Part shown: positions 1-7,824 of the stretch, piece after piece
How the letters are laid out: each line of letters begins with the position of its first letter
Numbering within the stretch: the first letter of the stretch is position 1
NCBI GenBank assembly: GCA_964418885.1
Contig: CAYQNW010000001.1
Coordinates: forward strand, 45,824 to 109,823
Length of the DNA: 64,000 nucleotides
DNA from: BMS3ABIN03 sp964418885
GTDB lineage: Bacteria > Bacteroidota > Ignavibacteria > Ignavibacteriales > Ignavibacteriaceae
Reading direction: 5' to 3'
The notes under the pieces: model-generated
Seen by the model: the letters and a program-made list of their open reading frames with translations, nothing else
Told to the model about the DNA's origin: nothing
Database searches by the model: none
Position numbers and translations under genes: made by a program

Positions 1-131
1 AAAATAATTCTATAGGTATAAGCTGGAACGGTTTGGATTCTTATGGAAACAAGCTTGCATCAGGTGTTTATATTTATATAATCAAAAAGAATGACGATAT
101 AATTAAGGGAAAATTTGTGGTATTTAACTGA
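1..131 (+). CDS. C-terminal end of a T9SS cargo protein (partial)
   Basis: The reading frame that enters from the left edge (first full codon at base 3) ends with TGA at 129-131. It encodes a short beta-rich tail with the pattern SWNGLD..G..LASGVYIYII and a final K-x-V-V-F-N. This is the usual last strand pair of the FlgD-like or type A sorting domain of type IX secretion cargo in Ignavibacteria-like genomes. Only about 42 residues are visible, so the function of the main body cannot be told. It is followed by a 105-bp gap before the cytochrome c maturation genes and is probably a separate unit. Confidence 0.7.
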   Translation, partial: NNSIGISWNGLDSYGNKLASGVYIYIIKKNDDIIKGKFVVFN

Positions 132-236
132 ACCGTTTTATATCCGCATCCAATTTCATTCTCACAAATCTTATTAAATTAAATCTTATTTTTATACTTT
201 CAATTATTTCTGGAAACAGCCTGAATTTACCAACAA

Positions 237-869
237 ATGAGTAACTATACTGTTGAAGCAAAAGAAGTAACAAAAACTTTTGGCAGAAGTTTAATATTTG
301 AAGGAATAAGTTTTTATTATAAAGAAAAAGGAATATTCGGTGTTTCCGGTCCTAATGGCTCCGGGAAATCTACACTCGTAAAAATTATTGCCGGATTATT
401 GTCGCCATCAAAAGGAAAAATCATTCATAAAAATCAAAGTAAAAAAATTGTTGCAGAGAAGCTCCACAATCATATAGGTTTTGTTTCTCCATACTTGGTT
501 TTGTATGAAGAATTTTCAGCCCGGGAAAATTTAAATTACTTTGCACGAATCAGAGGTGTTAAGTTTGAAAAAGAAAGAGTTGAGCAATTACTTGAACATT
601 TTCTTCTGTTTAACAGAAAAGATGATTTGCTGAAAACGTATTCATCCGGTATGAAACAAAGGATGAAATTCATTTTCGCTTTAATGCATAATCCTGAATT
701 GCTGATACTGGATGAACCGACATCCAATCTTGATATAGAGGGGAAAAATTCCACTTATGAAATTATAAAAGAAGAAGGCAAAAAAAATATTGTAATTGTT
801 GCATCTAATGAAAAAACGGATCTTGATTTATGCAGCGATGTAATTCATCTTGATAAGTATAAAAATTAA
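237..869 (+). CDS. ccmA: CcmA, ABC ATPase of the heme/c-type cytochrome maturation system
   Basis: This 210-residue protein is a single ABC ATPase domain. Walker A (GPNGSGKST) is at about residues 38-46, the signature SSGMKQ at 136-141 and Walker B (LLILDE) at 155-160. The length is normal for CcmA. In known systems CcmA powers release of holo-CcmE from the CcmCDE complex on the cytoplasmic side of the inner membrane. The assignment rests on the genes that follow in the same direction: ccmB, ccmC, ccmD, ccmE and ccmF. No strong Shine-Dalgarno precedes the ATG, but no better start is visible. Confidence 0.9.
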   Translation: MSNYTVEAKEVTKTFGRSLIFEGISFYYKEKGIFGVSGPNGSGKSTLVKIIAGLLSPSKGKIIHKNQSKKIVAEKLHNHIGFVSPYLVLYEEFSARENLNYFARIRGVKFEKERVEQLLEHFLLFNRKDDLLKTYSSGMKQRMKFIFALMHNPELLILDEPTSNLDIEGKNSTYEIIKEEGKKNIVIVASNEKTDLDLCSDVIHLDKYKN

Positions 870-922
870 TATCTAAGCACATACAGTTGTACTATAAAAA
901 CAATTTATAATTATAGGAAATA

Positions 923-1588
923 ATGAAGTCTAAATCTTACAGCTTATTCTTAAAAGATTATCATTCCGAATTAAGAACGCGATACGCAATTAATTCACTG
1001 GCAATGTTTATTATTGTGGCAATCAGTATCATAATGTTTGCAGTCGGACAGGAAAAAGTTTCTGAAAGTCTGACCGGAGGATTATTCTGGGTTGTTATTT
1101 TCTTCACGGCGATGTCGGGACTTTCACGTGCTTTTGTTTCCGAAGAAGAAAGAGGAACCGCGTTAACGCTTCAGCTTTTAAGTGCACCGTCAACCGTTTT
1201 TTCAGGTAAGCTTATTTTTAATATTATCCTTGTTTTTTGTATGAATACAATCATTGCATTGTTGTATTCAGCATTGTTTGAAACGTTCATTATAAGGAAT
1301 TTTTCTTTATTTATTTTATCCTTTGTGCTGGGCAATTTAGGGCTTGCCATTTCTTCTACGATTATTGCTGCAATTATCGCAAAAGCCGGCGCAAAGGGCA
1401 CGCTCTATCCGGTACTCTCATTTCCTATATTATTGCCTTTGATTCTTACATCTGTTCAGTTAACTTTGTTTGCGCTTGATGGCACAAGTATTGAACAAGC
1501 CAAGTATGAGTTGGCAATTGTTGTTAGTTATGATGTAATAATGTTAACAGTTTCTTATTTATTGTTTGATTTTATCTGGAAAGATTAG
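923..1588 (+). CDS. ccmB: CcmB, heme exporter membrane subunit
   Basis: This 221-residue protein has six hydrophobic segments and the CcmB family look: an N-terminal cytoplasmic stretch (LFLKDYHSELRTRYAIN), a motif SRAFVSEEERGT near residues 69-80 and a long membrane core. CcmB is the membrane partner of the CcmA ATPase. It lies 53 bp after ccmA and 20 bp before ccmC in an obvious operon. Length is close to the family norm of about 220. Confidence 0.9.
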   Translation: MKSKSYSLFLKDYHSELRTRYAINSLAMFIIVAISIIMFAVGQEKVSESLTGGLFWVVIFFTAMSGLSRAFVSEEERGTALTLQLLSAPSTVFSGKLIFNIILVFCMNTIIALLYSALFETFIIRNFSLFILSFVLGNLGLAISSTIIAAIIAKAGAKGTLYPVLSFPILLPLILTSVQLTLFALDGTSIEQAKYELAIVVSYDVIMLTVSYLLFDFIWKD

Positions 1589-1608
1589 TTAATATAAGAG
1601 TTTTATCA

Positions 1609-2322
1609 TTGTTCAAAATAGCCTGGAAAATAATTTTATTTTTACTTATCGCCTTTGTCTCTGTGGCTGGAATTGCATTTCCCATTGTTGAGAATCCACA
1701 TGCATGGTATGAGTTTCCATTCATCCCAGGATTAGAAGAAAATGCTAAGATTATTTTCTTTCATGTTCCTACAGCGTGGCTAACTGTGGTTGCGTTTCTT
1801 GTGTCAACAGTTTATAGTTTTAAATACCTGAGAAAAAAGAATCTTGATGATGATGCAAAAGCTTACAGTTCTGCACAACTCGGAATGGTATTCTGTGTTC
1901 TCGCAACTATAACAGGCGCTGTTTGGGCGAAGTTTGCTTGGGGTTCTTTCTGGAGCTGGGACCCAAGACAAACAAGTATCTTTGCTCTTCTTCTTATTTA
2001 CGGTGCGCTCTTCGCTCTTCGTTCATCGATTGAATCGGAAGATAAAAGAGCAACTCTTTCTGCGGTTTATTCGTTGATCGCATTTGTTACTGTACCCTTT
2101 TTCATTTTTATTATGCCGCGGATAATGAAGGGTTTGCATCCCGGATCGGCAGACGATACAAATGCGGGACCGGTTGTAAATTTTAAAATGAATTCGAGTA
2201 TGCTACTAATTTTCTTTTTATCGTTAATCGGGTTTACTATTCTTTACTTCTGGATGTGGCGATTAAGTTATAAATCAATAATTTATCGTGATAAACTAGA
2301 CAAGAAATTAATAAGAGGTTAA
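1609..2322 (+). CDS. ccmC: CcmC, heme-handling membrane protein (WWD family)
   Basis: This 237-residue multi-spanning protein has the tryptophan-rich heme-handling motif (WGSFWSWDPRQTS, about residues 104-116) and flanking histidines in FFHVPTAW and MKGLHPG. In Ccm systems CcmC presents heme to CcmE in the periplasm. The start used is a TTG at 1609; no ATG lies near enough to replace it. The gene is followed after 4 bp by ccmD, which fits the CcmCDE complex. Confidence 0.92.
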   Translation: MFKIAWKIILFLLIAFVSVAGIAFPIVENPHAWYEFPFIPGLEENAKIIFFHVPTAWLTVVAFLVSTVYSFKYLRKKNLDDDAKAYSSAQLGMVFCVLATITGAVWAKFAWGSFWSWDPRQTSIFALLLIYGALFALRSSIESEDKRATLSAVYSLIAFVTVPFFIFIMPRIMKGLHPGSADDTNAGPVVNFKMNSSMLLIFFLSLIGFTILYFWMWRLSYKSIIYRDKLDKKLIRG

Positions 2323-2326
2323 AAAA

Positions 2327-2473
2327 TTGGAAAGTTTCTTATCGGAAAATGCTATATACATTGTAATGATTATCGTTCTGATCGTCTGGGCAGGTATTTT
2401 CTTTTACTTGTTCAGTCTTGATAAGAGAATTAAAAATGTTGAAAAAGAATTAAAAGATGGAGTTCAGAAATGA
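2327..2473 (+). CDS. ccmD: CcmD-like small membrane protein
   Basis: A 48-residue frame starts with TTG at 2327 and ends at TGA 2471-2473. It reads LESFLSENAIYIVMIIVL..., then a single transmembrane helix (about residues 9-30), then a charged tail SLDKRIKNVEKELKDGVQK. This is the CcmD layout: one helix followed by a basic, helical cytoplasmic tail. The gene sits between ccmC and ccmE, where ccmD is normally found, and its TGA overlaps the ATG of ccmE by four bases (ATGA), which suggests translational coupling. It is short and lacks an ATG, so automated calling can miss it. Confidence 0.82.
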   Translation: MESFLSENAIYIVMIIVLIVWAGIFFYLFSLDKRIKNVEKELKDGVQK

Positions 2474-2859
2474 AAAACAAATATATATTCGGGGGATTTA
2501 TCATTGTTGTCTTTCTCGGTATAATGATATATCTCTTCACTCAAAGTAATATTCAGTACAAGGATGATTTTACACAGGTAATGAATACAACAAAAACAGT
2601 TAAAGCAACAGGAAGCTGGGTAAAGACCAAAAGTTACCATATTGATAAAGCAAATAAAACTTTTTCTTTTTATTTGATGGATGATAAAGGCAACGAGATG
2701 AAAGTTATTTATGACGGAACTATGCCGAACAATTTTGAAACTGCAACAAGTGTAGTTGTTACAGGTACGTACACCGGCGATTACTTCCATGCAAAAGACA
2801 TCCTCACAAAATGTCCGAGTAAATACGAAAACCAGCAGGTTCAGACTTCAGGTTTGTGA
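2470..2859 (+). CDS. ccmE: CcmE, periplasmic heme chaperone, CXXXY variant
   Basis: This 129-residue protein has an N-terminal membrane anchor (about residues 5-23) followed by the beta-barrel OB-fold domain of CcmE. The usual heme-binding site is HxxxY. Here the aligned position reads C115-P-S-K-Y119, so the covalent heme ligand histidine is replaced by cysteine. This cysteine form is known from some sulfate-reducing bacteria and archaea whose Ccm systems lack CcmH and CcmG. No ccmG or ccmH is found after ccmF here, which matches. The start overlaps the ccmD stop. Confidence 0.92.
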   Translation: MKNKYIFGGFIIVVFLGIMIYLFTQSNIQYKDDFTQVMNTTKTVKATGSWVKTKSYHIDKANKTFSFYLMDDKGNEMKVIYDGTMPNNFETATSVVVTGTYTGDYFHAKDILTKCPSKYENQQVQTSGL

Positions 2860-2904
2860 TTTTTAGAATTCACTGAAATTATTTTTTAAACCAGGAATAC
2901 TATT

Positions 2905-5304
2905 ATGATAGGCACGATTGTATTGGTAGCCGCATTGGCTTTTAGTTTAATGTCGATGGTGATGTACTACCTGAGCTTCAGGGGTTATAAAAATGCCATT
3001 AATTATGCACGCATTGCATATCATGGTATGGCAATGCTTGTTATTGTTGCATCAACACTGTTATGGTATGCATTACTTACACATCAGTATGAATACAAGT
3101 ACGTATTTAGCTATAGTAACAATTCACTAAAAACCGGTTTTCTACTCGCCTCGTTTTGGGGAGGACAGGAAGGAAGTTTCATGTTATGGTTGTTGCTTAC
3201 TTCTATAATTGGAATTTTCCTGCAATCGTATGCATCAAAAAGAGGTGATCTCGAACAAAGAGTAATGACGGTATTTACTCTTGCCACTACTTTTCTTCTT
3301 ATAATGGTATCACCATGGTTTAAAAATCCATTCGAGTTTATCTGGACAAGCCCGATGTTTATCGAGCTAAAATCAATAAATCCGAAGTATTTTAATTTAT
3401 CGTTTATTCAATCATTTCTTTTCACAGATCAGGGCAGCGGGAATAGTTTTGTACAAGTCAACTCTGATCTCAGAAATCTTCTCGCAAATTCGGGTATTAC
3501 ATTAAACCAGTTTATTGTTGATGGAAGAGGATTAAATCCGCAGTTGTTGAATTTCTGGATGCAGATTCATCCACCTATTTTGTTCACCGGATTTTCAATG
3601 GCGACTGTTCCGTTTTCGTTTGCGATTGCTGCTTTGATGAAAAACGATTATAAAGACTGGGTAAGGCAAGCATTCCCCTGGTTACTTGCCGGAATGGGAA
3701 TTCTTGGTTTGGGAATTATGCTTGGCGGTTACTGGGCTTATGAAATGCTTGGATGGGGCGGTTACTGGGCTTGGGACCCTGTTGAAAATTCAAGCTTGAT
3801 TCCATGGATTGTTGGTGTTGCAGGAATTCATACTTTATTAGTTCAGCGTAAAACCCAGGTAAAGGGCAGTATAGGTAAGTTCGTAAAGACAAATCTGATT
3901 TTATGTATTCTTACCTATGTATTGGTTCTTTACAGCACGTTCCTTACTAGAAGCGGTGTTCTCGGAGATGCTTCCGTTCATTCTTTTGTTGATCCCGGAA
4001 TGATAGTTTACCTGTTTTTGTTCTTTTTCATCGGAACATTTATTCTCATTGGTGCAGGATCTATTATTTACAGATGGAAATATCTGTCAGATCCTACACA
4101 ATCGGAAGAAGGTTTAATTTCGCGTGAGCTTGCCCTGTTTACCGCTTCAATTGTTTTGATTGCTGCGGCTACAATAGTTATTGTGGGGACTTCGGCTCCG
4201 CTTTTTGGGCATTCTGTAGATACATTCTTCTATAATGAGATGAATCTCCCGATAGCAATCATCATCGGCCTACTAAATGGACTGAGCTTAATAATTAAAT
4301 GGAGAGATACGGGGAAGAAAGATGTTATTAAAAAATCGCTTCCATTATTAGGCGTTTCAGTTTTAATATCAGTATTGATTATTCTATTTGGTGGGATCAG
4401 TCAGTTGATGATTATCCTGTTAACTTTTTCAACAACTTTTGCACTTGTTGTGAATGCAGAGATTGCATACAAGATTATTAGAGGTAACAAAAAAATGCTT
4501 GGCGCTTATGTTGCGCACATTGGTATTTCATTATTTATTCTTGGTGTTATTGGTTCAGCAGTTTTCACCCAGGAAAAAGATATTGACCTCGTTAAAAATC
4601 AATCGCAGAGTGCATTTGGTTATGAAATGACTTTTACCGATATATACCCGATTGAAAACAATACAAAGTATGAATTCAATATAGATGTAAAAAAAGGTAA
4701 TACAGAGTATAAAGTTAAACCCGTTATGTACATCAGCGATTTTAATAACAGCCTGATGAGGGTTCCTGCAATTCTTACTCTTCCTACGAAGGATATTTAT
4801 TTCTCTCCGCTCGGTTATGACGACGGTACTTCCAGCGAAGTTCATGGCAAGCAGATTTCTGTATTGATAGGAAATGAATTCGAATTTGGAAATGCAAAGA
4901 TAAAATACAATGAATTTATCAAACCGGATATATCCCAAATGATGTCCGGCGGCGACATAACAATGGGAACAAAGCTTACCGTTAGTTATGATGGCAAAGA
5001 TTATAATATAACCCCGATGATTAAAAGAGAATCGAATAAGTTTGTTTACACACCTGCGGAAATAAAAGAAGCCAATCTGAAAATTGAAGTTCAAAAAATT
5101 GATCCGCAATCTCAGAAGGCAAATTTTGTGGTATCAAAAATAAATGGAGAAACTCAACCAACTCAACCGAAAGAAGTTTTAACTCTTACAGCCAGCATCA
5201 AGCCTTTCATTAGTCTGGTATGGATTGGAGTTGTGGTAATGGTCTTCGGATTTTTTATTTCAGTGGCAAGAAGATTACCCGAATCATTTATTAAGTCCTC
5301 TTAA
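2905..5304 (+). CDS. ccmF: CcmF, cytochrome c heme lyase membrane subunit
   Basis: This 799-residue protein has 14 or more hydrophobic segments and the WWD signature GWGGYWAWDPVENSS at about residues 282-296. CcmF ligates heme to apocytochromes at the periplasmic face. It is longer than the roughly 650 residues usual for proteobacterial CcmF; the extra length is a soluble, beta-rich periplasmic domain (about residues 555-770) before the last helix (LVWIGVVVMVFGFF). With no CcmH or CcmI encoded nearby, the larger periplasmic domain could take over apoprotein handling, but that is inference. A terminator follows, so ccmF ends the operon. Confidence 0.92.
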   Translation: MIGTIVLVAALAFSLMSMVMYYLSFRGYKNAINYARIAYHGMAMLVIVASTLLWYALLTHQYEYKYVFSYSNNSLKTGFLLASFWGGQEGSFMLWLLLTSIIGIFLQSYASKRGDLEQRVMTVFTLATTFLLIMVSPWFKNPFEFIWTSPMFIELKSINPKYFNLSFIQSFLFTDQGSGNSFVQVNSDLRNLLANSGITLNQFIVDGRGLNPQLLNFWMQIHPPILFTGFSMATVPFSFAIAALMKNDYKDWVRQAFPWLLAGMGILGLGIMLGGYWAYEMLGWGGYWAWDPVENSSLIPWIVGVAGIHTLLVQRKTQVKGSIGKFVKTNLILCILTYVLVLYSTFLTRSGVLGDASVHSFVDPGMIVYLFLFFFIGTFILIGAGSIIYRWKYLSDPTQSEEGLISRELALFTASIVLIAAATIVIVGTSAPLFGHSVDTFFYNEMNLPIAIIIGLLNGLSLIIKWRDTGKKDVIKKSLPLLGVSVLISVLIILFGGISQLMIILLTFSTTFALVVNAEIAYKIIRGNKKMLGAYVAHIGISLFILGVIGSAVFTQEKDIDLVKNQSQSAFGYEMTFTDIYPIENNTKYEFNIDVKKGNTEYKVKPVMYISDFNNSLMRVPAILTLPTKDIYFSPLGYDDGTSSEVHGKQISVLIGNEFEFGNAKIKYNEFIKPDISQMMSGGDITMGTKLTVSYDGKDYNITPMIKRESNKFVYTPAEIKEANLKIEVQKIDPQSQKANFVVSKINGETQPTQPKEVLTLTASIKPFISLVWIGVVVMVFGFFISVARRLPESFIKSS

Positions 5305-5332
5305 AATTTTAATCTCAGTTTCATTTAATATA

Positions 5333-5361
5333 AAATGCCTGGTTGTCACCGGGCATTTTTT
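5333..5361 (+). terminator. Rho-independent terminator of the ccm operon
   Basis: A ten-base-pair stem (AAATGCCTGG / CCGGGCATTT, one wobble pair) with the loop TTGTCA runs into a T tract. It starts 29 bp after the ccmF stop. Confidence 0.85.
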
Positions 5362-5427
5362 ATTTCTGTTAAATACATCAGAGAAAATTCATTTCTGAAA
5401 ATAAATATTTCAAAAAGGTTTAAAAAC

Positions 5428-5459
5428 AAAAAAGCCGACTAAATGAACAGCCGGCCTTT
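5428..5459 (-). terminator. Probable terminator reading on the minus strand
   Basis: Read on the minus strand, GCCGGC-TGTTCATTTA-GTCGGC forms a stem with one G-T wobble, extended by three A-T pairs, and ends in six Ts. The orientation implies a transcript arriving from about 5460-5960 on the minus strand, but no convincing gene is seen there. It could also act on read-through from the ccm side. Confidence 0.5.
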
Positions 5460-5914
5460 CTGATGGTGGTTGAGTTGAGTATGGCAAAATCGTTTAACTG
5501 AATTTGACAACTAATATGCCACTAGAAAGATTCTATTAAAATGAATTATATCAAGACGTCACTATGTGTTAGAACATGACAGGTAAGTCGTTTTAAAACA
5601 ATTTGCAATTAAAAAAGTATTGTATTAAGACTGGTTTTTAAAAAAAACTTTTGGTTTTATAATTCCGAAGGTAAAATTTACCAGTAAATATTTCCAGGAA
5701 GGGTAAAAATGGAAAGAAATCTAAACTATATTTCTTTATATTAAGCAAGGCAGACGACAAATTTAACGTTTCCACATAATTCATATTTCATTTCTAAAAT
5801 TTTCAGATATAAATAAATAGTATTCGATAGATAGTTGAACCAGTTTCTAATTAGAATATATTAACAGAATCTTGTTGAGTTTTTGAGAAACAAGAATTAG
5901 AGATTAGTAATTAC
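5460..5914. other. Non-coding stretch, nothing firmly identified
   Basis: No frame of useful length or with a ribosome binding site is present on either strand. The only hint of content is the minus-strand terminator at its left edge. A small RNA on the minus strand is possible but no other structure supports it. Confidence 0.5.
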
Positions 5915-5943
5915 TTGACAAAACAGGGATGAGTACCTATTTT
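5915..5943 (+). promoter_or_regulatory. Promoter of tRNA-Asn
   Basis: TTGACA at 5915-5920 and TATTTT at 5938-5943 are separated by 17 bp. The expected start of transcription falls about 15 bp before the mature tRNA. The boxes are of the ordinary sigma-70 kind. Confidence 0.7.
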
Positions 5944-5964
5944 TATTTTCCTTTTTTTAATGAT

Positions 5965-6036
<72 letters not shown>

Positions 6037-6042
6037 CAAAAG

Positions 6043-6070
6043 AATCCCGGTTTTACAATCGGGATTTTTC
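6043..6070 (+). terminator. Terminator after tRNA-Asn
   Basis: AATCCCG and CGGGATT form a seven-base-pair stem around a ten-base loop, followed by TTTTT. It begins seven bases after the tRNA. Confidence 0.8.
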
Positions 6071-6135
6071 ATTTTAAATAGAATCTATAAGTTCAAGAAA
6101 TGTTTTTGATGAAAGCGTCAAATAATTACTTGATC

Positions 6136-6149
6136 AACCGAAGAGTTGT
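6136..6149 (+). repeat. Imperfect copy of part of tRNA-Asn
   Basis: The bases AACCGAAGAGTTGT match AACCGAAGGGTTGT inside the tRNA (6000-6013) at 13 of 14 positions. A displaced 3'-tRNA fragment is what an old site-specific integration at the tRNA would leave, but the match is short and could be chance. Confidence 0.3.
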
Positions 6150-6524
6150 TTATTCTCAGGAATGGACTGCCTTGGAGGGCCAATGTATTTGGAGCGAAAG
6201 AATCTCAATTATGTAATCATAATTTTTTTGAAATTTTCTTGCCTGAATGACTATTAGATAGATTTTTTTTCTAAGAAATTACTTCTCTTTCAGATCCATT
6301 GATAATTCTATGTTTTCCATTCTCTACCATTATCAACTATACTCAAGAATAATATATATTGTTAATAGTTGCTGATTTTTTCTGAAAATTAGTACCGTTA
6401 ATAACAACAAAATATTTAACATTTTATATTAATAGCTGCCTTTTTTACTAATTACTAACTTTCCTAAATCCATTAAAATATTCTGAGAAAATTCCTCGTT
6501 TAATATTATTTGTTTTTAAATCGC
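6150..6524. other. AT-rich non-coding stretch upstream of the sugar-locus promoter
   Basis: No convincing gene is seen. The longest candidate is a 38-codon frame from about 6101, without a good ribosome binding site or recognisable product. Confidence 0.5.
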
Positions 6525-6553
6525 TTGACAATGTAATATTAAATTCTTATAAT
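6525..6553 (+). promoter_or_regulatory. Consensus sigma-70 promoter of the carbohydrate locus
   Basis: TTGACA at 6525-6530 and TATAAT at 6548-6553 match both consensus hexamers exactly, with the optimal 17-bp spacer. The first gene downstream starts at 6648 with a strong AGGAGG site. The expected transcription start (about 6560) lies just before the operator at 6565. Confidence 0.85.
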
Positions 6554-6564
6554 AAAAACAATAA

Positions 6565-6578
6565 TGTAAACGTTTACA
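6565..6578. promoter_or_regulatory. LacI/GalR-family operator
   Basis: TGTAAACGTTTACA is a perfect 14-bp palindrome with the central CG typical of LacI/GalR-family operators. It sits directly downstream of the -10 box, where a bound repressor would block initiation or early elongation. The LacI-family gene at 7825 is the obvious candidate ligand-responsive repressor. I saw no second copy of this site in the window. Confidence 0.8.
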
Positions 6579-6591
6579 ATGATGTTTTTTG

Positions 6592-6603
6592 TGAAATATT
6601 TCA
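6592..6603. repeat. Second palindrome in the leader
   Basis: TGAAATATTTCA is a perfect 12-bp palindrome 13 bp after the operator, in the 5' leader. It might be a second protein site; nothing ties it to a particular regulator. Confidence 0.3.
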
Positions 6604-6647
6604 TCATTTAATTCATCATTCATTTATTTAACTTTATAGGAGGTTAT

Positions 6648-7760
6648 ATGAAACGACTGCTATTATTTTCACTTCTCTTCATTACAGTTTCAGTTTTTGC
6701 ACAAGCACCCTACATTGATTACGAGACTGTAGGAAATGATTGGGTATTTACTATTTTTTCTCAAGGAACAGGCGGAATGTATGATGTTGTTCCAAATCCT
6801 AGCAAGGGAGGTATTAATACATCTGATAGTGTTGCGATGCTGACCATTGGAATAGATGGTGATCCATGGGGAGGGGTTTGGTCTGAAGATATAACTCAAT
6901 TCACTCTTGATGCTACTAATAGTACAATAACGGTTATGGTATATAAAGATACTATTTCTGATTTTAATCTTAAATTAGAAGCCCCGGGTGGTGGTGGTTG
7001 GGCACATGATAATAATGTACCTAATACATTAATTAATCAGTGGGAACAACTTGTATTTGATTACACGGCTGATATTGGACAAACTGTCGGCAGATTAACG
7101 GTTATTCCTGATTTTCAACTTCCAACCAGATACCATGCTAGTGTAAACTACTGGGACAATATCGATTTCTCCGGAACTATTGTACCCGTTGAGTTAACTT
7201 CTTTTACTGGTAAATATGTTGGTAATACTGTTCAATTGAAATGGGAAACAGCAACCGAGTTAAATAATCTTGGGTTCGATGTTCAAAGGAGTATTGCCGG
7301 AACAGATTTCGTGACAGTTGGATTCGTGCAGGGTAAGGGAACAACTACCGAGAAAAATGATTACTCTTTTGTAGATAAATCAATCTCTCCAAATAAGATT
7401 TATAGTTATAGACTGAAGCAAATTGACTTTGATGGTAGTTATTCATTTGCTGGTGTTGTTAACCTGGGAACATCTTTACCACTTCAATTTAAACTTGATC
7501 AAAATTATCCAAACCCGTTTAATCCTTCAACTAAAATCAGTTTTGATTTGCCAGTCAATTCTAACATTTCATTAGATATTTATAATCTTGTAGGGGAGAA
7601 AGTAATGTCAGTATTTAAAGGAGAATTGGAAGCTGGTAGTCATACATATAATGTAAATGGTTCGGAATTATCTTCCGGTATATACGTTTACAGATTAACA
7701 GTAGCTGCTGAAGACGGGACTAATTTTGTTACAAGCAAAAAAATGACTTTGCTGAAATAA
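6648..7760 (+). CDS. Secreted T9SS cargo protein with a carbohydrate-binding-like N-terminal domain
   Basis: This 370-residue protein has a signal peptide (about residues 1-18, ending FAQA). A beta-sandwich region (about 20-175) has the look of a carbohydrate-binding module: WVFTIFSQ, VMVYKDTISDFNLKLE, WDNIDFSG. An Ig/FN3-like domain starting VELTSFTGKYVG (about 182-275) follows, then a type A sorting domain with QNYPNPFNPSTKI near 288 and a terminal KKMTLLK. It is the first gene after the operator-controlled promoter and has an AGGAGG ribosome site. I infer a surface-bound glycan-binding protein; no catalytic domain is seen. Confidence 0.75.
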   Translation: MKRLLLFSLLFITVSVFAQAPYIDYETVGNDWVFTIFSQGTGGMYDVVPNPSKGGINTSDSVAMLTIGIDGDPWGGVWSEDITQFTLDATNSTITVMVYKDTISDFNLKLEAPGGGGWAHDNNVPNTLINQWEQLVFDYTADIGQTVGRLTVIPDFQLPTRYHASVNYWDNIDFSGTIVPVELTSFTGKYVGNTVQLKWETATELNNLGFDVQRSIAGTDFVTVGFVQGKGTTTEKNDYSFVDKSISPNKIYSYRLKQIDFDGSYSFAGVVNLGTSLPLQFKLDQNYPNPFNPSTKISFDLPVNSNISLDIYNLVGEKVMSVFKGELEAGSHTYNVNGSELSSGIYVYRLTVAAEDGTNFVTSKKMTLLK

Positions 7761-7770
7761 TTCCTTTATG

Positions 7771-7808
7771 AGGCACAACTGTAATGTTTAATGGTTGTGC
7801 CTTTTTTT
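7771..7808 (+). terminator. Terminator or attenuator between the first gene and the LacI gene
   Basis: AGGCACAAC and GTTGTGCCT form a perfect nine-base-pair stem with a 14-base loop, followed by a run of seven Ts. Only 17 bp separate it from the ATG at 7825, so it should cut down read-through into the regulator and the genes beyond it. Confidence 0.85.
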
Positions 7809-7824
7809 CTTACAAATACTTTTT

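Noticed and set aside
4555..5109. 184-codon minus-strand frame opposite ccmF
   Set aside because: It lies wholly within ccmF, is rich in Cys, Phe and Ile without any motif, and reflects the base composition of the opposite strand.
7795..7824. Upstream TTG start for the LacI-family regulator
   Set aside because: It lies inside the terminator hairpin and adds ten hydrophobic residues before a helix-turn-helix that normally starts the protein.
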